Assembly (NCBI RefSeq): GCF_000224515.1
Contig: NZ_AGAF01000178.1
Span: forward strand, 1 to 64,000
DNA from: Desulfosporosinus sp. OT
GTDB lineage: Bacteria > Bacillota > Desulfitobacteriia > Desulfitobacteriales > Desulfitobacteriaceae
DNA length: 64,000 nt
Reading direction: 5' to 3'
Below, in pieces: positions 9,085-17,603 of the stretch. Position numbers and translations under genes: made by a program. The notes beneath the pieces are model-generated. The model ran no database searches. It saw only the letters and a list, made by a program, of their open reading frames with translations, and was not told the origin of the DNA. The stretch's first letter is position 1; every line of letters starts with the position of its first letter.

Positions 9085-9532
9085 AAATCCTTTTCCTCTG
9101 AACATCCAAGCCACTTATATCCTCGAATTCCCAAACCACAGGTAGTAACAGGAATGTCCTTCGGTATTTCCTCCCAATGATCTCGAAGTTCTTCTAACAT
9201 AGAAGATCATAGTCTCCCGCTGGATCAAGGACTATTCTTCGCTTCCTCCGACTCACGGACATCAAAAGGCAGAGCCTTCTCCCGCCCATAAGCGGCCTCA
9301 CAACAGCTTCAGCTGAGATCACCTCTGTTTCCCCCCAAAGAATGTTTTCTAACGTTGTAGGAGCATGGATGCGTACGTCAATAGCTGTGTCATAAGAGGA
9401 TGCAATCGTAATATTTGCATGCTACTTCTCCTCACCCAGTGCCTCGACATTATACACGGGGATGCGAACGGATGTTTCTTTAATTAGCACATAGAATGCA
9501 TAAACTCCTATCATATGATCTGTATGCGCTAA
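9085..9532 (-). pseudogene. Decayed gene, last part rhodanese-like
   Basis: On the minus strand this 450-bp stretch translates into protein-like sequence broken by a stop and at least one frameshift. The first part reads AHTDHMIGVYAFYVLIKE up to a TAG near 9423, and then continues in the same frame to EVISAEAVV. After a frame change it reads PFDVRESEEAKN. A third piece, EIPKDIPVTTCGLGIRGYK, resembles the end of a rhodanese domain, where the cysteine loop is followed by RGY. The first part has an HxDH element that could come from a metallo-beta-lactamase fold. The identity is tentative, but the broken coding pattern is clear. It fills most of the spacer between dsrK and the ferredoxin. Confidence 0.4.
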
Positions 9533-9630
9533 TATTAAGTTTGTTATTATTTTAACACAGGATAACCATGACCTCAAACTATTTCTTGATTTTATATTTA
9601 GTTAATAATTGTAAATTTAAATTAAACATA

Positions 9631-9667
9631 AAGAGGACCGTTTCAGACATCCTGAAATGGTCCTCTT
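9631..9667. terminator. Terminator downstream of dsrK
   Basis: AAGAGGACC and GGTCCTCTT form the base of a stem that continues with TTTCAG/CTGAAA around an ACATC loop. It follows the dsrK stop by about 20 bp, so dsrMK ends here and the ferredoxin-dsrABDN genes need their own promoter. Confidence 0.85.
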
Positions 9668-9687
9668 ATAAAAATTATTAGTTTTAA

Positions 9688-11304
9688 CTATTCTTCTAAA
9701 AACTCAAAGAAAGGTTTTTTCAAACTTACCATTGCATTTACCATAAGTTCAACTAAGCCACCATACTGAAGGTTGAATTTTTCAGTAGCGTCATAATGTT
9801 CCAGAATTGCCCGCATTGCTCCTTTGCAGTTAGAGCAAGGAGCACAGATATATTTGGGAATTGAGGTATTTTCCATGACCCCCTGAAAGGCTCCCAGAAT
9901 TTGGTTAAACTTCATGCGAGAAGCCACTGAATCTCTGAATTGAGGGAAATTCAAGTAATTCATAATGGCGAAACCACTTCCCCCACCACAGCAGTAGTTT
10001 TCTACACCATGTGGAGTCATCTCCCTAAACTGAGGACAGATAGCTTTCAAAACATCCCGTTGAGGCTGAACAATTCCCATTTGTCGCACCACATTACAAG
10101 GATCGTGAAGGGTTACCGGAAAGTTGTTTTTACTTGGATCAAATTTAATAGTCTTATTCTTAACCATTTCCCAGAGAATAGGCAGACAGCTCTCCACAGG
10201 TACCTTCATATCACTTAAGGCCATTCGGTCAGCTACAACAGCTGAAGCTTTATGGGCATGACCACACTCTGCCATCACCATTCGGTTGACGCCTAAGTCT
10301 TTGGCTGCTTTCATTTGCATTAAAGCAACCTTTTTGGCCATAGCATCATCATACCAAATCCCATAGTTGACACTATCATATCCTATGATATCACTGCTGA
10401 GTGTCCAATTTAAACCAGCAGCATCAAAGAGAATGGCAAAGGCAACCGGGTTTTCCGGCCAAGCAATAAACTCTCCCGCATTATGGAACAGCAGGATGTC
10501 TGCGCCTTTTTTGTCTACTGGAAATTTAAGCTTAATGCCAAATTTCTCTTCGGTATCCTCTTCTAAAAACTCAAGCGTGTCTAAAAAAGCTGGTTTACCT
10601 AAACCTGTAGAGGAACCAGTAGTGAGCTGATTCACCGTACCTTTTGCATGGAGCGGAGTCGGAGCTATTCCCAACTCTTGACTGAAAATCTTGCGAATTT
10701 CTTTGGATAGAATGGCATTATCTAAACCCAGTGGACAGGTCTGAGCACAACGACGACAAAGATTGCAACGATAGGCTAATTCTCCCAATCGGGCGATTGT
10801 TTCCCAGTTCACATCAATATCTGCCCCAACAAAACCGCCTAATAGTTTACCGCTGGTGGTAAAGTACTTCTTAACAATTTTTCTCAGAACCTCAGAACGG
10901 AATATTGGTCGATATAATTCATTTTTTCCTGACGCTTCGTAGATATGACAGGCAGCCGAACAAGTATCGCATTTTGCACAGTAATCAAAGGATAATAACA
11001 GAGGTTGCAGCACTCCATTATTGGCGTCAGTAAATATTTTTTCTAAACCAGTGAGAAACTTGCGAACAAATTCATCTTCTTCTTCTTTGGTTTTCGGACG
11101 AGTTAAGGTGTCTATGCCAACATAACCATCTAAAGAAGTACAGTATTTTTCTCTCCATGCAGGCTTAGGGTCAGTTAAAGCAGGCTCCATTCCAGGTTTA
11201 TCATACGGTGGCAGCAAAGGCATTAGTTGATTGGGTTCGAGTTTGATCAACTGCTCGTCCGAACGACCCAAATCTTTGGGACGTAAGTCTTTTTGATTTA
11301 ACAT
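9688..11304 (-). CDS. dsrK: Sulfite-reduction complex iron-sulfur subunit DsrK
   Basis: A 538-aa HdrD-like protein. It has two ferredoxin-type motifs, CAKCDTCSAACH and CNLCRRCAQTCPLG, and C-terminal CCG-type cysteine regions (NYCCGGGSG, CAPCSNCKG) of the kind that hold the catalytic [4Fe-4S] centre of heterodisulfide reductases. DsrK is the cytoplasmic partner of DsrM and is thought to pass quinol electrons to the DsrC trisulfide. Start ATG 11304 has GGAGAG 8 bases upstream; a frame extending 12 codons further lacks a site. It follows dsrM by 45 bp. Confidence 0.93.
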   Translation of the reverse strand: MLNQKDLRPKDLGRSDEQLIKLEPNQLMPLLPPYDKPGMEPALTDPKPAWREKYCTSLDGYVGIDTLTRPKTKEEEDEFVRKFLTGLEKIFTDANNGVLQPLLLSFDYCAKCDTCSAACHIYEASGKNELYRPIFRSEVLRKIVKKYFTTSGKLLGGFVGADIDVNWETIARLGELAYRCNLCRRCAQTCPLGLDNAILSKEIRKIFSQELGIAPTPLHAKGTVNQLTTGSSTGLGKPAFLDTLEFLEEDTEEKFGIKLKFPVDKKGADILLFHNAGEFIAWPENPVAFAILFDAAGLNWTLSSDIIGYDSVNYGIWYDDAMAKKVALMQMKAAKDLGVNRMVMAECGHAHKASAVVADRMALSDMKVPVESCLPILWEMVKNKTIKFDPSKNNFPVTLHDPCNVVRQMGIVQPQRDVLKAICPQFREMTPHGVENYCCGGGSGFAIMNYLNFPQFRDSVASRMKFNQILGAFQGVMENTSIPKYICAPCSNCKGAMRAILEHYDATEKFNLQYGGLVELMVNAMVSLKKPFFEFLEE

Positions 11305-11349
11305 ATTTTTGCTCTCCTCTTTCCAGAAGTTAACACTCAAAAATTACAT

Positions 11350-12240
11350 CTACATCTTAGGTGAGGCAGGGGGCTTCATATGAGGGGCTGACCAAGTGGT
11401 GGATGGACGGACAGCTGACGCCTTCTTAATCTCTTGCTCAACTGAGCTCCCTTTAAGATTAGGTCTATTATCCCAAAGAACCGTATGGAAAGTGAAATAT
11501 TTCCCCACATAGTGACTCATCTTGCTGATAGGAATATAAATTAACATAATTCCAACTAATATCACATGAACCGTTAATAGGGTACTAGCTTCAAATGGCG
11601 TGAAACTAATAAGTTTAGCGGTCACTTCTCTGGCAAAATGAAAGGATAAATCACTGGACCATACCAGAATCCCAGTGACAAGGGCCGCAAAAATAAGTAA
11701 AAGATTAAAATACTCTTGAGGTGTGGTGTATTTTTTCAGGGTATTATCGAACAACCGACGAAGGATCAACAACCCAGCACCCAAGGTACCCAAAAGAAGT
11801 CCTAAATGTCCTGTAATAGTGGACAAATGAAAAACCAACAGACCCCAAATACTAAGACTGTTAGCTGCTACGACAATCCCGTTGAGTTCAGTAATGGCTC
11901 CTACCACCAATAACATTGTCCAGGCCATTATAAGGTATATCCCTAAGTGCAAAGCGTAAGAAATCCACCAAAAAGGACGTTGATTTTCAAATAGCTTCTT
12001 AATAAATAAAATTTCTTTTAACATTTCTTTAATCTCTCTCACGTGGGAGACTTTATGAGGTTTACTCCACCATGAAACTTCCTCGTAGAAAGACCCCCCA
12101 TGTTCAAACCCCATTTCTTTGGGCAAAGGATAGAGTTCCATTCGTCCGTGCATAGGCATTTTGGCGAATCGATAGACCTTATAAACAGATATTCCTACAA
12201 AAAGGAGTATGGAAAGATAAGCAATAACACTTAGATACAA
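11350..12240 (-). CDS. dsrM: Membrane cytochrome b subunit DsrM
   Basis: A protein of about 296 aa like the NarI/HdrE family of haem b membrane subunits. Hydrophobic segments lie at the N-terminus, near residues 100-130, 140-175, 185-205 and 220-250, with histidines inside them (HLGIY, HLSTITGH, HVILVG) suited to haem binding. It oxidises menaquinol and passes electrons to DsrK. AAGGAGG at 12250-12256 fits a TTG start at 12240 (9-base spacing); the more upstream TTG at 12249 is too close. No dsrJ, dsrO or dsrP follows, so this is the short DsrMK form. Confidence 0.9.
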   Translation of the reverse strand: MYLSVIAYLSILLFVGISVYKVYRFAKMPMHGRMELYPLPKEMGFEHGGSFYEEVSWWSKPHKVSHVREIKEMLKEILFIKKLFENQRPFWWISYALHLGIYLIMAWTMLLVVGAITELNGIVVAANSLSIWGLLVFHLSTITGHLGLLLGTLGAGLLILRRLFDNTLKKYTTPQEYFNLLLIFAALVTGILVWSSDLSFHFAREVTAKLISFTPFEASTLLTVHVILVGIMLIYIPISKMSHYVGKYFTFHTVLWDNRPNLKGSSVEQEIKKASAVRPSTTWSAPHMKPPASPKM

Positions 12241-12466
12241 AATTGTCAACCTCCTTCATTGTTCTTATAGTCATTATATAGTCTAAGTTAGTTTATTAGG
12301 CTTGTAAAATTTCCCTTTCCTATCAAGCCATCGCATAATTTGATAGTGAATTTTGCGAATTCAAGCAATTGTCAATTTATTATAACATTGAAAAAACGGA
12401 ATTTATAAAGAATTCTATGTCCTCAAAACTTTCTGCCAACGGTCGAATGGTCAGGCCACAAAATCT

Positions 12467-12515
12467 AAAAGAGAGAGTCTTCTACGCATATTACTGGTAA
12501 AAGACTTTCTTTTTT
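12467..12515. terminator. Terminator overlapping the rlmL-type gene stop
   Basis: AGAGAGTCTT and AAGACTTTCT pair, with one wobble, and are flanked by T-rich sequence on the plus strand and CTTTT on the minus strand. It begins at the stop codon of the minus-strand methyltransferase gene. Confidence 0.65.
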
Positions 12516-13668
12516 ATTGCTCGTTTTGATACGGTAACCGTGGTGGACGTGGACCAAAGAACTGAAAATAATGGCATTCAAGCCTTCCGGTGTAGAGCTT
12601 TCGGCTTTTGTCCCAGCGTCGTCCGATTAATCGTTCAGGGAATTGATGAGTCGTAAGCATATGCAAGGACCAATTTTCCAAACGATTAAACGTTTCACCA
12701 AGTTCAAGATAAAGCCCTTCGACCTCTTTAACATCTCCAAGTCGCTCTCCATAGGGTGGATTGGCAATCATATGCCCATATTTAAACCTAGAGCGCACTT
12801 CTGCGACCGGTAGTCGCTGAAAGTGAAGCACATCTTCTACCCCTGCCTGAAGGGCGTGTGTGCGAGCTAAGGTCAAAGCATTGGGATCAATATCTGAGCC
12901 ATAGATGTGCAATGACACTTTGCGATCCCAAAGATCGAGTGCCTCCTGCCAGGCTTCTTGCCAAAGTGCTTTAGACATATTGGGCCATTTTTCTGCTGCG
13001 AAACTGCGCTTGAGACCAGGCGCTCGATTTTGGGCAATAAAAGCAGCTTCAATAGGAATAGTTCCAGTTCCGCAAAATGGATCTATCAACGCACGCTCTT
13101 TATTCCAGAAGCTCAGCTGTAACATAGCTGCAGCCAAAGTTTCTTTAAGAGGTGCTTGTCCCGCAAGTTGCCGATATCCGCGCTTGTGCAAACCCAATCC
13201 GGATGTGTCAATGGTTAACGTTACAGTATCATTGAGAAGCGCAACTTCGATCTGATAACGCGGGCCCGTTTCTTCAAACCAACTCCGACCATAACGTGCT
13301 TTGAGGCGTTCCACAATCGCTTTTTTAACAATGGCCTGACAATCTGAAACACTAAAGAGCTGAGATTTTATGGACTTTCCTTGGACTGGAAAGTTTGCAT
13401 CTTCCGGAAGCCAGTCTTCCCAGGGTAAATCTTTTGTTTGCTGAAAAAGTTCTTCGAATGTCCGAGCTTTGAATGAGCCCATTTTAAGTAAAACACGATC
13501 AGAACTACGCAACCAGAGATTTGTTCGACAAATTCCCAGCTCATCAGTAGTGAACAAGACTCTCCCATTTTCTACAGTTAACTCATCATACCCCAGTTTT
13601 CTTAGTTCACGAGCGACAATGGATTCCAAACCAAAAGCGGCTGTGGCAATCAGCTCAATTTTTGCCAT
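12514..13668 (-). CDS. THUMP-domain class I rRNA methyltransferase (RlmL/YpsC type)
   Basis: A 384-aa protein. Residues about 45-155 form a THUMP RNA-binding domain, and 165-375 the Rossmann-like methyltransferase. S-adenosylmethionine motif I is DPFCGTGTIPIEAA (196-209), and the base-binding motif is NPPYGERLG, typical of exocyclic-amine N-methyltransferases such as the N2-guanine enzyme RlmL of 23S rRNA. The Gram-positive form lacks the second RlmK domain, as here. It stands alone between terminators and unrelated neighbours. The exact target base is inferred from the family. Confidence 0.9.
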   Translation of the reverse strand: MAKIELIATAAFGLESIVARELRKLGYDELTVENGRVLFTTDELGICRTNLWLRSSDRVLLKMGSFKARTFEELFQQTKDLPWEDWLPEDANFPVQGKSIKSQLFSVSDCQAIVKKAIVERLKARYGRSWFEETGPRYQIEVALLNDTVTLTIDTSGLGLHKRGYRQLAGQAPLKETLAAAMLQLSFWNKERALIDPFCGTGTIPIEAAFIAQNRAPGLKRSFAAEKWPNMSKALWQEAWQEALDLWDRKVSLHIYGSDIDPNALTLARTHALQAGVEDVLHFQRLPVAEVRSRFKYGHMIANPPYGERLGDVKEVEGLYLELGETFNRLENWSLHMLTTHQFPERLIGRRWDKSRKLYTGRLECHYFQFFGPRPPRLPYQNEQ

Positions 13669-13854
13669 TTGGATTCAACCTCTCTAAATATTAGACGGTA
13701 TAAGCGCACCAACATTGACCGCATAATATGCATATAATCTGTATCCTGTACTATCATAAGTGCTATAAGACTAAATGGCAAGTTTAAATTACACGGGTAA
13801 ATGTTGCTCACAGGCTAAGGCCTTTTGATTACAGAACATAGCCCGTCTCCTCGT

Positions 13855-14208
13855 TTATTTGTCGACGCTTTTGATCCCTTCTTTGATTTTTGCCGATATC
13901 TGCTCCATAAACTCTTGGAACTTTGTATTTGCATTATTAGTTAATAGAACTTGAGGATCTTTAATACAGAGATTTTCCATATCTTCCATTGCCTTCTGTT
14001 CTTCTTTACTCAATTCAATTCCAGCCATTTGCTTGCCATGATGTTCCTGCTTCATTTTCTGGAGATTTTCAATTAACTTACGAGCTTCCGAGTTATGAAG
14101 CAGGTCATACTCTGCCTTCTTATAATCTTGATAAATGGTTGTGTGAGCGATCGATTTACCGAGCTCACTGCTCTTTTGCATAATTTCCTCAAGTTGGCCC
14201 ATATCCAT
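13855..14208 (-). CDS. YlbF/YmcA family regulator
   Basis: A 117-aa, highly helical protein of the YlbF/YmcA (Com_YlbF) family, with coiled-coil-like heptads such as ARKLIENLQKMKQEHH. In Bacillus subtilis YlbF, YmcA and YaaT form a complex that acts with RNase Y on mRNA maturation and affects competence, biofilm formation and sporulation. Which paralogue this matches cannot be told. ATG 14208 has GGGAGG at good spacing. The neighbours are unrelated, so it is probably transcribed alone. Confidence 0.85.
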   Translation of the reverse strand: MDMGQLEEIMQKSSELGKSIAHTTIYQDYKKAEYDLLHNSEARKLIENLQKMKQEHHGKQMAGIELSKEEQKAMEDMENLCIKDPQVLLTNNANTKFQEFMEQISAKIKEGIKSVDK

Positions 14209-14314
14209 AATTCCTCCCTAAATAAATTCAAAGATTCCTACTACCTATTCTTTGCCAACAGTCTACCTTTTAACCAAAGATAAGATTTTGCAAAGTGCAT
14301 AAAGTGCAAGTAAT

Positions 14315-14629
14315 TTACATGTTATTCTCAGAATTTCCTTCTACTTTAACAGTAAGACTGACAGTCATGATTTCAAGTATTTCTCTTGGGTCACTGATTT
14401 GTGAAGACGACAGGCCTCCGTTCGTTTCCTCTTGCATCTCCAATAGTGCTCCATCCTCATTCTTATAAAGTTTACGTTTATTTTCTGCCACTTCCCAAGT
14501 ATTTTCGAAAATGTATTCTGTTGCTTGCTCTCGTAATGATTCCTTCAACAATTCAACCAGATGGTTTTTCATTGACTCATCATAATCCGCAAGTGCCACG
14601 TTGACATATGCTCCTATCGTTTTTACCAT
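14315..14629 (-). CDS. Hypothetical protein
   Basis: A 104-aa acidic protein that I do not recognise. ATG 14629 is chosen because AAAGGGG lies about 8 bases upstream; the frame extends 33 codons further into the repeat at 14.7 kb without a good site. The first half is helical (DESMKNHLVELLKESLREQATEYI) and the last third is strand-like (MTVSLTVKVEG). No membrane segment or metal-binding motif. A repeat module lies just upstream. Confidence 0.6.
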   Translation of the reverse strand: MVKTIGAYVNVALADYDESMKNHLVELLKESLREQATEYIFENTWEVAENKRKLYKNEDGALLEMQEETNGGLSSSQISDPREILEIMTVSLTVKVEGNSENNM

Positions 14630-14690
14630 TTTAACAACCCCTTTAATTTTCACTTTAATCTGGTCTGTTATTTTCTTTTCATTATATAAA

Positions 14691-14786
14691 GAAAACTTGG
14701 CTGACGCCCGAAGACACCGTCTTCGCACGGGTTAGCACAGCGGAGAAGCCTTAGCGAAGGCGGCTGCCTAGTTGCCCTTATACTTT
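14691..14786 (-). repeat. Dispersed repeat module, copy 1
   Basis: Read on the minus strand, GTATAAGGGCAACTAGGCAG continues CCGCCTT and, about 60 bases later, GGGCGTCAGCCAAGTTTTC. The first 27 bases match the plus-strand sequence at 44893-44918 with one substitution. A related end-to-end layout occurs at 62461-62520. It is GC-rich and hairpin-prone, unlike the surrounding DNA. Confidence 0.55.
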
Positions 14787-14798
14787 CTAATAGTACCA

Positions 14799-14825
14799 AA
14801 AAGACGGCCCATTCTGGGCCGTCTT
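14799..14825. terminator. Terminator of the HNH-like gene
   Basis: AAGACGGCCC and GGGCCGTCTT pair around ATTCT, followed by T residues on the minus strand. Confidence 0.85.
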
Positions 14826-14899
14826 GAGGAAGAAATAAGTGAGAGTCATAAATTTAGTAAATGACCACGAACACTCAGCAGTAAAGGATCTTACAGCTC

Positions 14900-15274
14900 C
14901 TATGCTTTTCTAAGCAAGCCCAGTTCTCTTTTTGTTCGTTCTGCTAGCTGTTTAAGCATTCTCTCTCTATCACTTGTATATAACGGTCCATAAAACACTA
15001 TGCCGTACTTTTCTAATATGTTTGCTTCTATTGCTGTTCTAGTACGTCCAACCTCAGGGACATACTGAGACTTCCTTTTGGATTTTTGAAATTTCACGTG
15101 ATGAGCACTATCAATAAACACCGCTAGATTTGCAGTTCTGTCGTCATCATTAACCTCGTTTAGGTGGTGTACAATCTCTGTTTCTTTTAACTGTCTTTTC
15201 AAATACCTCTCAATTATTAGCCTAGCAATCTCCATTGTTTCGTTTTTAGAATTGGTAGAAATATTGTCGCTCAT
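14900..15274 (-). CDS. HNH-endonuclease-like protein
   Basis: A 124-aa protein with VHHLNEVNDDDRTANLAVF followed by SAHH, which resembles the HNH nuclease signature HHxNxxxxDNRxxNL. The zinc-binding cysteines of larger HNH enzymes are absent, so it may be a minimal or inactive member. The basic stretch FQKSKRKSQ follows. ATG 15274 is fixed by AAAGGAG 7 bases upstream; the longer frame to 15322 has no site. HNH proteins are often phage-derived, but no other phage gene adjoins it. Confidence 0.6.
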   Translation of the reverse strand: MSDNISTNSKNETMEIARLIIERYLKRQLKETEIVHHLNEVNDDDRTANLAVFIDSAHHVKFQKSKRKSQYVPEVGRTRTAIEANILEKYGIVFYGPLYTSDRERMLKQLAERTKRELGLLRKA

Positions 15275-15436
15275 TGTTTGACTCCTTTCAAAGTGTCTCA
15301 AATAAAAACAAGCAACAGCCATTGGGAATTCTGCACGTCATCCCGCTAGTCATATTGCTCTTGTTTCGAAGATGAATTCGATTTATTAATCTTTTCATTA
15401 TACCATACTTAATTCGTAATATCAATTGTATTTTCA

Positions 15437-15570
15437 TTTATGACTAGTAGAGCCGCGGGCATCCGAATGGGTAACGGGCAACTGGCCACTGTTAGACTGA
15501 AGTAAGGGCGCATTAGATCAACCAATTCGGGAAACTCTAAGGGAAATAGAAACACCCACTTATTTGTGAA
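15437..15570 (+). other. GC-rich leader region of unknown type
   Basis: This stretch upstream of the 42-codon gene at 15585 is clearly more GC-rich than its flanks. CCGAAT near 15459 can pair with ATTCGG near 15525, enclosing a G-rich middle (GGGTAACGGGC, TGGCCA). I match it to no known riboswitch. It could be a structured mRNA leader, a non-coding RNA or the end of a decayed element. Confidence 0.35.
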
Positions 15571-15584
15571 AGGAGATAGAATAG

Positions 15585-15713
15585 ATGAGCAATAAAAGAA
15601 CTGACAAATCAAGAACCCATGCCGCCAATGTAGATGACAACCGCGCCAATTCAGATAATGACAAGAAAAAGGTTCCTACAAGTGCTACTAATAATTCCAA
15701 GGACCGGGTTTAA
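15585..15713 (+). CDS. 42-aa hydrophilic hypothetical protein
   Basis: A short ORF starting MSNKRTDKSRTHAANVDDN and ending KDRV. It has a good AAAGGAG site 9 bases upstream and is followed at once by a rho-independent terminator that begins inside its last codons. The composition (Lys, Asn, Asp, Ser, Thr; no hydrophobic core) suggests a disordered protein, like several small spore-core proteins, but no family is recognised. The signals around it are strong for such a short frame. Confidence 0.6.
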   Translation: MSNKRTDKSRTHAANVDDNRANSDNDKKKVPTSATNNSKDRV

Positions 15714-15728
15714 AACCCGGCCCTTTTT
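15701..15728 (+). terminator. Terminator of the 42-aa gene
   Basis: CCGGGTTT pairs with AAACCCGG, extended by GG and CC at the base, then TTTTT. It overlaps the stop codon of the small gene. Confidence 0.85.
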
Positions 15729-15782
15729 CGAATTTGTTTCCATTCCACGAACCTACTAAACAAATAACATAAATTTTGACCG

Positions 15783-17006
15783 CTATTTTTCGGTGTACAT
15801 CTCAATAATTTTCAGAATAACCTCCACTGCTTTTTCCATGGCAAACGTAGGAATGAATTCATATTTACCGTGAAAGTTGTGTCCTCCAGTAAAAATATTA
15901 GGGGTAGGTAAACCCATGTAGGAAAGTCTTGCCCCATCAGTTCCTCCTCGAATCGGACGAATGTCTGGAACGACGCCCACGGCTTTCATCGCTTTTGAAG
16001 CAGTATCCACAATATGTCTTACCGGTTCAATTTTCTCTTTCATATTAAAATATTGATCCTTTATCTCAATGGTCACCGTATCTTTTCCGTATTTATTATT
16101 GATTCCATCGGCAATTTGCAGCATTTTTTCTTTTCTTTTTACAAATGAGACTGAGTCGAAATCCCGTATGATATAACGAAGTTTGGCCTCTTCGACTTCA
16201 CCTTGAATATTGGTTATGTGATAAAATCCTTCATACCCCTCCGTCTCTGCCGGTGTTTCATCCTTTGGTAACTGGTCGATAAATTCCTGAGCTAGCAAGA
16301 TAGCATTAATCATTTTTCCTTTTGCAGAACCAGGATGGATATTTCTTCCTTGAAATCTGATTTTTGCTCCTGCGGCATTAAAATTTTCATATTCCAGTTC
16401 TCCAATCGGCCCACCATCGATTGTATACGCATAATCTGCTCCAAATCTTTCTACATTAAAATGGTCTGCGCCTCTCCCTACCTCTTCATTTGGTGTAAAC
16501 GCGATGCAGATCTTACCATGCGGAATCTCGCTATGTTTTTTTAGGTAATCTATTGCTGTCAGAATTTCAGCAACCCCGGCTTTATCATCTGCTCCTAGCA
16601 ATGTCGTTCCATCTGTTGTGATTAGTGTTTTTCCCAGATAATTTTTGAGTTCTGGAAAATCCCTCGGCGATAATATGATATTTTTCTCATGATTTAGAAT
16701 AATGTCCAGGCCGCCATATTCTTCAATGATTTGGGGCCTAACTCCTTTACCGCTCATATCGGGACTGGTGTCTAGATGGGCAATAAAACCGAGTGCTGGC
16801 ATTGCCTTATCTATATTGGCTGGCAAATAGGCCATTACATAGCCCTTTTCATCCAAATAAATATCTTCCAAATCCATTGTTTTTAATTCTTCAACAAGAA
16901 CCTTGGCGAACTCTATCTGTCCAGGCGTTATCGGGACAGTTTCCTCTTCATTTGACTGAGTATCAAACTTAACGTACTTCAAAAATCTTTCCGTAACGTC
17001 CATCAT
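15783..17006 (-). CDS. pepT: Peptidase T (aminotripeptidase)
   Basis: A 407-aa M20-family metallopeptidase that removes the N-terminal residue of tripeptides in the cytoplasm. The dizinc site is visible: H77 and D79 in [12 protein letters not shown]140 in GADDKAG, and the catalytic/ligand pair E174-E175 in [11 protein letters not shown]. The later dimerisation domain and the C-terminal histidine (GGHNFHG) are present. Length is normal. ATG 17006 has GGAGG 9 bases upstream. It is a single gene, probably for peptide recycling. Confidence 0.95.
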   Translation of the reverse strand: MMDVTERFLKYVKFDTQSNEEETVPITPGQIEFAKVLVEELKTMDLEDIYLDEKGYVMAYLPANIDKAMPALGFIAHLDTSPDMSGKGVRPQIIEEYGGLDIILNHEKNIILSPRDFPELKNYLGKTLITTDGTTLLGADDKAGVAEILTAIDYLKKHSEIPHGKICIAFTPNEEVGRGADHFNVERFGADYAYTIDGGPIGELEYENFNAAGAKIRFQGRNIHPGSAKGKMINAILLAQEFIDQLPKDETPAETEGYEGFYHITNIQGEVEEAKLRYIIRDFDSVSFVKRKEKMLQIADGINNKYGKDTVTIEIKDQYFNMKEKIEPVRHIVDTASKAMKAVGVVPDIRPIRGGTDGARLSYMGLPTPNIFTGGHNFHGKYEFIPTFAMEKAVEVILKIIEMYTEK

Positions 17007-17134
17007 TTATACAATCCTCCACATCTATCAGCACTACATTTAACCATCTTAATTTCACATAACTAAGCTTAGTTTATTATTCATCTAACTAAATAAACCA
17101 AGTCTAAATTAAGTTGCTTATTTAACTAAATTTA

Positions 17135-17164
17135 GGCCTCAAGCCCATAGGCTTGAGGCTTTTC
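17135..17164. terminator. Terminator below the 44-aa gene
   Basis: GCCTCAAGC and GCTTGAGGC pair around CCATAG, with TTTT on the plus side and TAAATTT on the minus side. Confidence 0.65.
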
Positions 17165-17178
17165 CTAGTCTTGAAGTC

Positions 17179-17313
17179 TTAACTCTCATTTTCGGAGGTC
17201 ACAATGTCCTCTTTAGCTTTTTTCTGAGCTTGTTTGAATTCCGCACTTCTAGAATCATACTTGGCACTGGCAAGCCCTTTAGTATGCTTTTGGATCTCTC
17301 CTGTCTTTTTCAT
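17179..17313 (-). CDS. 44-aa hypothetical protein
   Basis: A small lysine-rich protein, MKKTGEIQKHTKGLASAKYD at the start and a charged, helical tail (AEFKQAQKKAKEDIV). ATG 17313 is chosen because GGAGG is correctly spaced; longer starts in this frame lack a site. A terminator follows. No family is recognised. The size and composition are like small spore or stress proteins, which is only an impression. Confidence 0.55.
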   Translation of the reverse strand: MKKTGEIQKHTKGLASAKYDSRSAEFKQAQKKAKEDIVTSENES

Positions 17314-17480
17314 ACTTACCTCCATGTCAACTCTACTTTTAGTAACACAATAGTTAGTATGTTGCAGTCGTACGGATATCATGTAACTTTTAAAAAACTT
17401 GACTTGCCCCAAACTTTATTAACAACTGACAGCTTACAACGACTAAGAAGACTCGATCAGAAAGGTTTAAAGTTAGAGTG

Positions 17481-17509
17481 TTGTTAACCGGAACATACGT
17501 TCTTATAAC
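17481..17509 (+). promoter_or_regulatory. Promoter of the desulfurase-like gene
   Basis: TTGTTA (17481-17486) and TATAAC (17504-17509) are separated by 17 bases. The spacer holds a LexA-type box, listed separately. The leader to the ATG at 17604 would be about 90 nt. Confidence 0.55.
17491..17502. promoter_or_regulatory. LexA (DinR)-type operator
   Basis: GAACATACGTTC matches the Gram-positive LexA box core GAACRNRYGTTC at every defined position. It sits exactly between the -35 and -10 elements, where bound LexA would block RNA polymerase. It is the only such match I noticed in the window. Confidence 0.6.
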
Positions 17510-17603
17510 AGTGTTACCCTATTTCTGTCACCTTTTCTAAGCTATTTAAATATCATGGGAAGAGAAATAATGCCTTTGATATCTGACAGATAGAGGTGAG
17601 TGT

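Noticed and set aside
15409..15612. 67-codon minus-strand ORF
   Set aside because: Conflicts with the better-supported 42-codon gene and its leader; no ribosome binding site.
17230..17487. 85-codon plus-strand ORF
   Set aside because: Antisense to the 44-aa gene and overlaps the LexA-box promoter; no start signal.
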